Positions 25,061-32,228 of a DNA stretch of 64,000 nt are shown here, one piece after another. The notes under the pieces were generated by a model. The model searched no databases, was not told the origin of the DNA, and saw only the letters and a program-made list of their open reading frames with translations. Positions within the stretch are counted from its first letter, which is position 1; the number at the start of each line of letters is the position of its first letter. The stretch comes from Burkholderia cepacia (GTDB lineage Bacteria > Pseudomonadota > Gammaproteobacteria > Burkholderiales > Burkholderiaceae). The stretch is from the NCBI RefSeq assembly GCF_001039005.1, contig NZ_LDWR01000005.1, forward strand, positions 62,001 to 126,000, in the 5' to 3' direction. The position numbers were made by a program, and so were the translations under genes.

Positions 25061-26128
25061 TCAATGACGGTGATAGGACAGCGCTTCGAGATCGCGCCGG
25101 GCCGATGCGCGCCCGGTGAGACCGAAACCGCGGGCGATCGCGCCGAGCGTATCGACGCCGGACGCGACGATCGTGACGCCGACCGCCGCGAGATAGCGGG
25201 CGGCGCCGAGCCGCGGCAGTTGCTGGCGATTGAGCGCGCGCAGGCTGTAGCCGAGTCGCATCGCCATCACGCAGAACGGACCGAGCGGGCCGCTGCGTCC
25301 GAACCACTGCCAGTGGCGCGGCAGATACGCGCTCACGAGATACGGCGTCAGCGCGACGCTGTCCTCGCCACGCATCCAGCGCAGCTTCAGCGATTCGCGC
25401 TGCGTGTCCGGCAGCCGATGCTCGGTGTGGGCGTCCGGCGCGAATTCGATGGCCACGCCGGCAGCCTGCATCCGCAGCCCCATCACCTGGCAATGCGCGC
25501 GATAGACGCCGTCGAGCGGCTCGTAGCGGAATGACGCGAACACGTCGCGCCGGAACGCAACGTTGTTCGCGTAGAAATTACGTGTCGCGCCGTCGCGCAG
25601 CGGGCTCGGGAAATACATGAAATCGATCGACGTCAGCGCGATGCCGAGCACGTTCGGCGCATAGCTGGTGCGCCCCGCCACCGCGACGGGCGCCTCGTCC
25701 GCGTCGCGCGCGAATGGTGCGAGCAGATGCTCGAGCCAGTCGTCGGCCGGCCGGCAATCGGCATCGCCGAACACGACGATGTCGCAGCGCGCCGCGTCGA
25801 CGCGGTCGAACCCATCGTTCTTCGCGTCGTAGTAGCCGGTGCTCGCGCCGATCTCGACGAAGTCGATCGGGCGGCCGGCAAGCGCGACGATCTGCGCGCA
25901 CGCATCGGCGGGCAGGCCATCGTGCGTGATGATCCATTGCGCGAGTGCCGTCGGCGGCACGGTCTGCTTCGACAGCGCCGCTACGAGGCGCTTCAGGCTA
26001 TCGACGGCCTGTGCGAGGCCGGCGCCGCCGCGCAGGTTGTTCGTCTCCAGCACGAGCGCGGCCTTCGCGGCCACGGAACGAGCGGCCGCGCGCGTGCACG
26101 GTGCGGTTTCTTCTGTGATGTCTGGCAT
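25061..26128 (-). CDS. GT2-family glycosyltransferase
   Basis: About 355 residues with a GT-A nucleotide-sugar fold: the first strand AALVLETNNLRGG, the DxD-like metal motif VVFGDADCRPADDW, and a later acceptor region with RWMRGEDSVAL. It ends with a hydrophobic stretch (YLAAVGVTIVASGVDTLGAI) that may be a membrane helix. The start at 26128 follows GGAG at 9 nt; an in-frame ATG at 26161 is possible. It is the first gene of the six-gene operon running down to the desaturase. Confidence 0.8.
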   Translation of the reverse strand: MPDITEETAPCTRAAARSVAAKAALVLETNNLRGGAGLAQAVDSLKRLVAALSKQTVPPTALAQWIITHDGLPADACAQIVALAGRPIDFVEIGASTGYYDAKNDGFDRVDAARCDIVVFGDADCRPADDWLEHLLAPFARDADEAPVAVAGRTSYAPNVLGIALTSIDFMYFPSPLRDGATRNFYANNVAFRRDVFASFRYEPLDGVYRAHCQVMGLRMQAAGVAIEFAPDAHTEHRLPDTQRESLKLRWMRGEDSVALTPYLVSAYLPRHWQWFGRSGPLGPFCVMAMRLGYSLRALNRQQLPRLGAARYLAAVGVTIVASGVDTLGAIARGFGLTGRASARRDLEALSYHRH

Positions 26129-26266
26129 CCTGAATATCTCCATCGTCATGCGCACCGGCATGGATGAAACGAATCGGCGGGGAGTCCGCGGCGTACCGGC
26201 GAATGCGGTTCGCCCACGGCCGTCATCGCGAACGGGCGGCCCCTTGGGCGCCCGCCTCGCGGGCCG

Positions 26267-26710
26267 TCACTCCTGGACGGACGACGTGGAATCGGAGTCG
26301 GTAAAGCGCGGCTTCGCGCTCTGCAGGTCGCGGGTGTTCTTCTGCACGGCCACTGCGCCGAACAGCGCGAGCACGAACGACATCGCGTAGAAGCCCTTTT
26401 CGCTCAACTGCAGCGTCGCGTTGATCAGGCCGACGATCAGCAGCGCGATCGACAGCAGCAGCGCGATCCAGCTGAGGCCGTAATAGATGCCCGTGACGGG
26501 AATGCCTTCCGCGCGGTCGCGGACGCTTTTCTGCAGCGAGATCGCCGCATACAGGCCGAACACCAGCACGGTGAAGTAGTAGCCCTTCTCGTTGAGCTGC
26601 ATGCCGGCGTTCCAGAGTCCGATCAGGAATGCCGCGAAGCCGGCGAGCAGCGCGGCCCACGACGCGGCCACGAACGCGAACGACGGCTGCTGGATGCTGG
26701 TCTGGTTCAT
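26267..26710 (-). CDS. yiaA: YiaA-type inner membrane protein with duplicated domain
   Basis: A 147-residue membrane protein made of two copies of the YiaAB two-helix domain: IGLWNAGMQLNEKGYYFTVL followed by VGLINATLQLSEKGFYAMSF. Each copy has an LxEKG(Y/F)Y turn between helices and a QK(S/N)xRD ending. The family is of unknown function in the inner membrane. It is monocistronic with its own upstream gap of about 100 bp. Confidence 0.9.
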   Translation of the reverse strand: MNQTSIQQPSFAFVAASWAALLAGFAAFLIGLWNAGMQLNEKGYYFTVLVFGLYAAISLQKSVRDRAEGIPVTGIYYGLSWIALLLSIALLIVGLINATLQLSEKGFYAMSFVLALFGAVAVQKNTRDLQSAKPRFTDSDSTSSVQE

Positions 26711-26812
26711 AACTTTGCCCTCTCTTTCTTCTTGTTCGAAATCGTTTTCGTTGAACTACGTTTCGCGCATGGTAGCAGCTTTGGCGCGCGCCAAGAGGCC
26801 GCGCTTGCAGTC

Positions 26813-27760
26813 TTACATTTCGCGCTGCGCGCGCCGCCAGCGCCCCGGCGTCGTGCCGAGCACCGCACGAAACGCCTTGCCGAAGGCCGCCTCGGACTGG
26901 TAACCGACCGCCTGCCCGATCTCCGCCTGCCCGCGCTGCGTGTCCTGCAGCAGCGCGCACGCATGCATCATCCGGATCTGCGCGACGAACGCGCCGACGC
27001 TCATCCCGGCCTTCTCGCGGAAATGCCGCGCATACGTCGCGCGCGACATCGCCGACGCGCCGCCGAGCGACTCGACCGTCCAGGGCTTCTCCGGCGCCTG
27101 CAGCACGGCCTGGACCGACGGGCCGAGCCGCGCATCGGCCGCAAGCGCAAGCCAGCCGGACGGCACGCGCGCGCCGCGGCCATACGCACGCAACGCATAC
27201 GCGAGCAGCGCCTGGCCGAGCGCGTTGACGATCGCACCGGCGCCGGGCTGCACATTCGATGCCTCGGTGCGCAGCACGCTCGTCAGCAGTTGCAGCGGCG
27301 CGAATCCCGACGCCTCGCGCAACCCGACGTGCAGCACGTGCGGCAGCGTGCGCATCAGCAGCTCGCCGGCGCCGCGCGCATAGACGAACCGTCCGCAGAG
27401 CAGATCCACGCTCGCGCCGCCCGGTTCGGCCGGGTCGAGATTCGACTTGACCGGCAGCACCGCGCCGCCGCCGGTGCCCGATTCGCGCAGCGGCGCGAAG
27501 GCCCGCGACCGGCCGGCTCCCGCATCGAGCAGGTCGTGCGCGCCGCCCGCGGGCAGCAGCACGAAATCGCCGTCGTCGAGCTGCAGCGTGCGCCCGTCGG
27601 CGGTACGCAGCCGGCAGGTTCCGGCCAGCACCAGGTGGAACGCCGCCTCGCCGGGCGGCAATGGGTCGTGCGGCATCGCGAACGGCCCGTCGAGCAGGCA
27701 ACGCACGTCGAGTTCGACATGGCTGCGACCCAGCGACAGCAGTTGACTCAATGCATCCAT
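26813..27760 (-). CDS. AraC-family transcriptional regulator with cupin domain
   Basis: A 315-residue regulator with an N-terminal cupin-like sensor (LVLAGTCRLRTADGRTLQLD, GDFVLLPAGGAHDL) and a C-terminal double helix-turn-helix at about residues 210-310 (GGASAMSRATYARHFREKAG, then IGQAVGYQSEAAFGKAFRAV). It is divergent from the AhpD-like gene 130 bp away. This AraC/carboxymuconolactone-decarboxylase pairing is common, so it probably controls that gene. Confidence 0.92.
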   Translation of the reverse strand: MDALSQLLSLGRSHVELDVRCLLDGPFAMPHDPLPPGEAAFHLVLAGTCRLRTADGRTLQLDDGDFVLLPAGGAHDLLDAGAGRSRAFAPLRESGTGGGAVLPVKSNLDPAEPGGASVDLLCGRFVYARGAGELLMRTLPHVLHVGLREASGFAPLQLLTSVLRTEASNVQPGAGAIVNALGQALLAYALRAYGRGARVPSGWLALAADARLGPSVQAVLQAPEKPWTVESLGGASAMSRATYARHFREKAGMSVGAFVAQIRMMHACALLQDTQRGQAEIGQAVGYQSEAAFGKAFRAVLGTTPGRWRRAQREM

Positions 27761-27889
27761 GAGACGATCGCGCTAAAAATTGACACTCTAGCGTATCGAA
27801 ACCCTCAGCGCGAGCGATCAGAATAGCCCTGCATCGCCCGAGATCGCGGCGCCCGCCGCCCTCCTCACCTCTACTCGAAAGGACGCATC

Positions 27890-28225
27890 ATGCTGAACTG
27901 GAACGAATACCGGAAGGAACTCTCGACGCGCATCGGCGAGATCGCCAAGCTGTCGCCCGATACGCTGGCCGGCTACAAGGCGCTGTCCGGCGCCGGTGCC
28001 AAGACGGGCCATCTCGACGCAAAAACACGCGAACTGATCGCGCTCGCGGTGGCCGTCACCACGCGCTGCGACGGCTGTATCGCCGTGCACACGGCCGAAG
28101 CGGCGAAGCATGGCGCGACCAAGGAGGAAGTGGCGGAAGCGCTCGGCGTCGCGATTGCGCTGAATGCGGGCGCGGCGCTCGTCTATTCGGCGCGCGTGAT
28201 GGACGCGCTCGGCGACGGGGCGTGA
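27890..28225 (+). CDS. carboxymuconolactone decarboxylase/AhpD-like protein
   Basis: A 111-residue protein of the AhpD-like fold with the redox motif Cys60-Asp-Gly-Cys63 followed by His67 (TTRCDGCIAVHTAEA) and LDAKTRELIALAVAV. The CxxC plus His arrangement fits an alkylhydroperoxidase-type reductant rather than a true decarboxylase. GAAAGGA precedes the ATG. It is likely induced through the divergent AraC regulator. Confidence 0.92.
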   Translation: MLNWNEYRKELSTRIGEIAKLSPDTLAGYKALSGAGAKTGHLDAKTRELIALAVAVTTRCDGCIAVHTAEAAKHGATKEEVAEALGVAIALNAGAALVYSARVMDALGDGA

Positions 28226-28254
28226 CAGCCGTTGCATGACGACTGCTGCGTGGC

Positions 28255-28274
28255 GCCCGGCCGCCTGGCCGGGC
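28255..28274. other. perfect hairpin after the AhpD-like gene
   Basis: GCCCGGCC (28255-28262), GCCT loop, GGCCGGGC (28267-28274). There is no T run, so it is a possible factor-assisted terminator or transcript 3' end. Confidence 0.4.
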
Positions 28275-28391
28275 GGTTGCGCAGCGCGCGTGCGGGCACG
28301 CGTTGTATGAAGATTCGGCGGCGCACCCGGACCCGGATGCGCCGCGAAGTCGGCTACCATGCGCGAACGATCCATCGTGAAGGAGCGCTCC

Positions 28392-29225
28392 ATGTGCCGC
28401 TGGCTCGCTTATACGGGTAATCCGATCCATCTCGAGACCGTGCTGTTCCGCGCGAAGCATTCGCTGATCGACCAGAGCCTGCATTCGGAGCTGGGTGCCA
28501 CGACCACCAACGGCGACGGCTTCGGCATCGGCTGGTACGGGCACCCCGACGAACTCCCGTTCCGCTACCGCTCCGTGCATCCCGCGTGGAACGACCGCAA
28601 TCTTCGCGAAGCCGCGCGCGCGATCCGCTCGCGGATGTTCATCGCGCATATTCGCGCGGCAACCGACACGCCCGTGCAGGAAACCAACTGCCACCCGTTC
28701 CGCCACGGCCGCTGGCTGTTCGCGCACAACGGGCTGATCCGCGACTTCCACAAGCTGCGCCGCGACCTGACGATGAAGGTCGATCCCGCGCTGTTCCCGA
28801 CGCTCGAAGGCTCGACCGATTCCGAGCTGATGTTCCGCCTCGCGCTGACGTACGGCCTCGAGCACACGCCGCTGCCGGCGCTCGAGCGGATGGTCGGCGT
28901 GGTCGAGGAAACCGCCGCGCGGCATCGCGTGGCCGACCCGCTCAACATGACGATCTGCGCGACCGACGGCGAACGGATCATCGCGGTGCGCTACTCCAGC
29001 GAACGGCAATCGCGTTCGCTGTTCCACAGCACGTCGTTCAAGCACCTGCACGAGCTGTATCCGCATAACCCGCGCATCGCCGAAGCCGGCGACGACGCGT
29101 TCATGGTCGTGTCCGAGCCGCTCGTCGACCTGCGCGGCGCGTGGGAGGAAGTGCCCGAAGGCACGGCGATCGTCGCGCACGGCGCCGACGTGGAGCAGCG
29201 GCCGTTCAGCCCGCGCCACAAGTAG
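28392..29225 (+). CDS. class II glutamine amidotransferase (YafJ-type)
   Basis: A 277-residue protein starting MCRWLAYTG, so Cys2 becomes the N-terminal nucleophile after Met removal. The Ntn-hydrolase signature continues with NGDGFGIGWYG, FIAHIRAAT and NCHPFRHGRWLFAHNG. This matches YafJ-like stand-alone glutamine amidotransferases. The start at 28392 has GAAGGAG upstream, whereas a start at 28359 would bury the catalytic Cys. The substrate is unknown. Confidence 0.93.
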   Translation: MCRWLAYTGNPIHLETVLFRAKHSLIDQSLHSELGATTTNGDGFGIGWYGHPDELPFRYRSVHPAWNDRNLREAARAIRSRMFIAHIRAATDTPVQETNCHPFRHGRWLFAHNGLIRDFHKLRRDLTMKVDPALFPTLEGSTDSELMFRLALTYGLEHTPLPALERMVGVVEETAARHRVADPLNMTICATDGERIIAVRYSSERQSRSLFHSTSFKHLHELYPHNPRIAEAGDDAFMVVSEPLVDLRGAWEEVPEGTAIVAHGADVEQRPFSPRHK

Positions 29226-29246
29226 CGGCCGGCGCCGTTCGCGCGG

Positions 29247-29921
29247 TCAGGCGCCGCGCGATAACCGCATCCGGATCGAATCGAGCTCGGCGGGCAGCCG
29301 GCGCGAGCGGTCGCGTAGACGCGGCAGCGCGGCGAACCCGAGCCGCTCGTACAGCGCGCGGGCGCGCACGTTGCGGGTCAGCACGTCGAGCACGATGTCG
29401 CGGCTGCCGTCGGCCGGCAACGCACCGGCGTCCAGCGCGTCGCGAAACAACGCGCTGAAGAGGCCCGTGCCGCGCTGGCGCTCGTGCGTCGCGCAATGCG
29501 CGACGAGGATCTGCGCACGCTTCGGCGCCGGGATTTCCGTTTCGAGGATCAGCCCGCGCAACAACTGGCCGATCGTACGGCGCACGCCGAAGCAGCGCGC
29601 GAGCGCCCACACGACATGCACGTCGTCGAACGTCGTCCGCTGCCCGTCGTGAATCGCCATCACGGCGAGCACCGTGCCGTCTTCCCCGACCGCGACGCGA
29701 TGCCGGCGCCACGAGAAGCGCCCAAAACGCGACCGGAACGCCTGCTGCAGGAAAGCGATGCAGCGCGCGTCGCTTTCGCCGAGAAAGAAGCCGAATTCGG
29801 CCACGCCGGACGCGAACACGAGCGGCGCGCACGCGGCCGCGTCGTCCGCGCCGGCCGCGCGAAACCGCACACGCTCGCCGGCGCGCGGGACCGCTTGCGC
29901 AACCGCGGCGGCCTGCGTCAT
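29247..29921 (-). CDS. GNAT-family N-acetyltransferase at the end of the wcb operon
   Basis: A 224-residue protein with a GNAT-like core: a beta-strand and acceptor segment (VLAVMAIHDGQR), CATHERQRGTGLFSALFRDAL in the acetyl-CoA pyrophosphate-binding region, and VLTRNVRARALYERLGF near the end. It is coupled to wcbT by a 4-bp overlap (ATGA), so it belongs to the same transcript. N-acylation of the amine made by the oxoamine synthase or of a capsule sugar is plausible but only inferred. Confidence 0.8.
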   Translation of the reverse strand: MTQAAAVAQAVPRAGERVRFRAAGADDAAACAPLVFASGVAEFGFFLGESDARCIAFLQQAFRSRFGRFSWRRHRVAVGEDGTVLAVMAIHDGQRTTFDDVHVVWALARCFGVRRTIGQLLRGLILETEIPAPKRAQILVAHCATHERQRGTGLFSALFRDALDAGALPADGSRDIVLDVLTRNVRARALYERLGFAALPRLRDRSRRLPAELDSIRMRLSRGA

Positions 29922-31246
29922 GCGCTGCGTCCCGCGAGCCGCGACAACACGGCGACCGTCCGGCTGATCTGCTCCGGCTCGTGCGTCGAGCAGATGAAAA
30001 AGCGCAGGCGCGCGGCCTTTTCCTCGACGGCCGGATAGAAGATCGGCTGCACGTTGATCCCTTCGTCGAACATCGCATTCGCCCACTGCGCGGCCTTCAG
30101 CGAGCTGCCGGTGATGACCGGCACGACCGCATATCCGGCACTCGTGCCGGTATTCAGCCCGGCCGCGCGCGCCTCGGTCAGGAACTGTCGCCCGCGCGCC
30201 TGCAGCCGCGCGACGCGCTCCGGTTCCGCCTGCAGGCGCTCGAGCGCGGCCAGCGACGCTTCCGCGAGCGTCGGTGCCAGCCCGACGCTGTACAGGAAAC
30301 CCGGCGCCAGATGGCGCAGCATGTCGACGAGCGGCTGGCAGCCGGCGATGAAACCGCCGCAGCCGGCCAGCGTCTTGCTCATCGTGCCCATCCACATGTC
30401 GACCTGGTCGGGCGCGACGCCGCAATGCTCGCGGATGCCCTTGCCGGTCGCGCCGAGCACGCCGAGCGAATGCGCCTCGTCGACCAGCAGGAATGCGCCG
30501 TGGCGCGTCTTCACGTCGACGAAGCGCTGCAGGTCGGGGAAATCGCCGTCCATGCTGTACAGCCCTTCGATCGCGATCAGCACGTGCCGGTATTCGCGGC
30601 GCACGCGCGACAGCAGGTCGTCGAGCGCCTGCCAGTCGTTATGCGCGAAGCTCAGCCGCTTCGCGCCGCTCAGCTGCGCGCCCTGCACGATGCTGTTGTG
30701 CGCAAGCGCATCGTGGACCACCAGATCGCCGGGGCCGAACAGCGCGCCGATCACGGTCACGTTCGTCGCGTGGCCGCTCACGAACGCGACGCAATCGTCG
30801 GTCTCGTAGAACGCGGCCAGCGCGCGCTCGAGGTCGCGCTGCACCGGGCGCTCGCCCGCGACCATCCGGCTCGCGGATGCCGACGTGCCGTAGCGGTCGA
30901 TCGCGGCTTTCGCCCGCGCGGACACCGCCGGATCGCCGGCGAGGCCGAGATAGTTGTAGTTCGCGAAGTTCAGGTATTCGCGGCCGCCGATCTGCGTCGT
31001 CGCACCGGCAACGCCGTCGTGCACGCGGAAAAACGGCGAGTCGACCCGCAGTTTCTCGCCCATCTCGCGCATGATCCGGACCTGCTGATACTGCGGCATC
31101 GATTCGAAGCGGCTGCGCGCCGACGCGGTCTGCGCAGCCGGCGTGCCGGGTACGCCAGGCGCCGCGGCGGCATCGGTCGCGCGTTCCAGTTGCCGTTTCA
31201 GGGCTTTCGCCGCCAGTTGCTGGCGAAGATGCTCTCCCAGTGCCAT
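29918..31246 (-). CDS. wcbT: alpha-oxoamine synthase (WcbT), serine palmitoyltransferase-like
   Basis: A 442-residue PLP enzyme. The fold-type I signatures are NFANYNYLGLAGDP (about 93-106), GTSASASRMVAGE, LVDEAHSLGVLG (Asp256) and GTMSKTLAGCGG with the PLP Lys291. The YNYLG box resembles serine palmitoyltransferase more than aminolevulinate synthase or KBL. Such enzymes condense an acyl thioester with an amino acid and lose CO2. Sitting beside a thioesterase-less PKS, it is a good candidate for the chain-releasing step. About 70 extra N-terminal residues precede the core. Confidence 0.85.
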   Translation of the reverse strand: MALGEHLRQQLAAKALKRQLERATDAAAAPGVPGTPAAQTASARSRFESMPQYQQVRIMREMGEKLRVDSPFFRVHDGVAGATTQIGGREYLNFANYNYLGLAGDPAVSARAKAAIDRYGTSASASRMVAGERPVQRDLERALAAFYETDDCVAFVSGHATNVTVIGALFGPGDLVVHDALAHNSIVQGAQLSGAKRLSFAHNDWQALDDLLSRVRREYRHVLIAIEGLYSMDGDFPDLQRFVDVKTRHGAFLLVDEAHSLGVLGATGKGIREHCGVAPDQVDMWMGTMSKTLAGCGGFIAGCQPLVDMLRHLAPGFLYSVGLAPTLAEASLAALERLQAEPERVARLQARGRQFLTEARAAGLNTGTSAGYAVVPVITGSSLKAAQWANAMFDEGINVQPIFYPAVEEKAARLRFFICSTHEPEQISRTVAVLSRLAGRSA

Positions 31247-31310
31247 TGCTTCCTTCGCTGTATCTCGAAAAGACGCTATGTTACGCCGCGCATTTTGAAA
31301 AAGCGTGGTG

Positions 31311-32228
31311 TCACGCGTCGGAAAACTCGGCCCACTGCCACGCATCGGGCGTGGCCAGCAGCGCATCAACCAATCGGAAATTCATCTCGTGGCTCGGCCG
31401 CAACGCGCTCACGCGCGCCAGCAGCGGCGCGCCGGCCAGCGCGAGATCGCCAACCAGGTCGAGCACGCGGTGCCGGACGAACTCCTCCGGCAGCCGCATC
31501 CCGCCCAGCACGCGATTGCCGACGATCGACGCGGTGCACGACGGCCGCGCGCCGCGCAGGATCGGCACCCCGCGCAGATAACCGGCGACGATCGCCGGAA
31601 CGGCCCACTTCACGCGCCCGTACGAGCGCGACGGCGCGATTTCGGTCGCGAACGCGGCCGGCGTCAGCGCACCATCCCAGTGCATGTCGCCGAAGCCGCG
31701 CAGGTCGTTGCGCACGCTCAGTTCGTAGCGCGGTGCCGGCTCGATCCGCATTTCGCGCCGCTGGTCGCCCTCGCCGTCCGTGACGACGACGGGCCGCAGC
31801 ACGCGGATGAAGCGCTTCGGCGCGTCGAGCGCGACGCGGCCGCACGCACGGATGGCATCCACCCAGGGCGTTGCACTGCCGTCCAGAATCGGCACTTCCT
31901 CTGCGTCAAGCTCGACGATCGCGTGATCGATCTCGCACGCGAGCAGCGACGCGAGCAAATGCTCGATCGTGCGAACGCCGACGCCGTCGGCATTACGCAG
32001 CATCGTGCAGAGCGGCTGGGCGCGGCGCAGCGCGGGGTCGACCGGCAGCGTCGCGAGCGTGCGCCCCTGCTCGACGCGACGGAACGCGATGCCCGTCACA
32101 CCGTCTTCCGGACGCCCGGGCAGAATCCGCACGCCCACCCGGCGCCCGGTGTGCAACCCGTGACCCTCGATCGTCAGCGGGCGTGCCAGCGTGCCCTGAC
32201 AGGTCGCCCAGCCGGTCGGTGCGCTCAC
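31311..32228 (-). CDS. wcbS: LpxC-family deacetylase homologue (WcbS)
   Basis: A 305-residue homologue of UDP-3-O-acyl-GlcNAc deacetylase. The conserved features are present: EGHGLHTG, the zinc ligand His90 with the adjacent Glu89 in TIEHLLAS, the RHRVLDLVGDL box giving His253 and Asp257, and His280 near the end (RPSHEMNF). The Lys next to the zinc His in LpxC is Arg here. The GTG start at 32228 follows GGAGG and overlaps the wcbR stop by 4 bp. No cell-division genes flank it, so it is not the housekeeping lpxC; an N-deacetylase for a capsule-linked lipid or sugar is inferred. Confidence 0.85.
   Translation of the reverse strand: MSAPTGWATCQGTLARPLTIEGHGLHTGRRVGVRILPGRPEDGVTGIAFRRVEQGRTLATLPVDPALRRAQPLCTMLRNADGVGVRTIEHLLASLLACEIDHAIVELDAEEVPILDGSATPWVDAIRACGRVALDAPKRFIRVLRPVVVTDGEGDQRREMRIEPAPRYELSVRNDLRGFGDMHWDGALTPAAFATEIAPSRSYGRVKWAVPAIVAGYLRGVPILRGARPSCTASIVGNRVLGGMRLPEEFVRHRVLDLVGDLALAGAPLLARVSALRPSHEMNFRLVDALLATPDAWQWAEFSDA

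Noticed and set aside
29918..31246. 5-aminolevulinate synthase or 2-amino-3-ketobutyrate ligase
   Set aside because: The YNYLG box, the context with a PKS and the absence of tdh or heme genes favour an SPT-like oxoamine synthase.
31311..32228. housekeeping lpxC
   Set aside because: The gene is in a capsule operon, overlaps the PKS gene, has a substituted Lys next to the zinc ligand, and has no cell-division neighbours.
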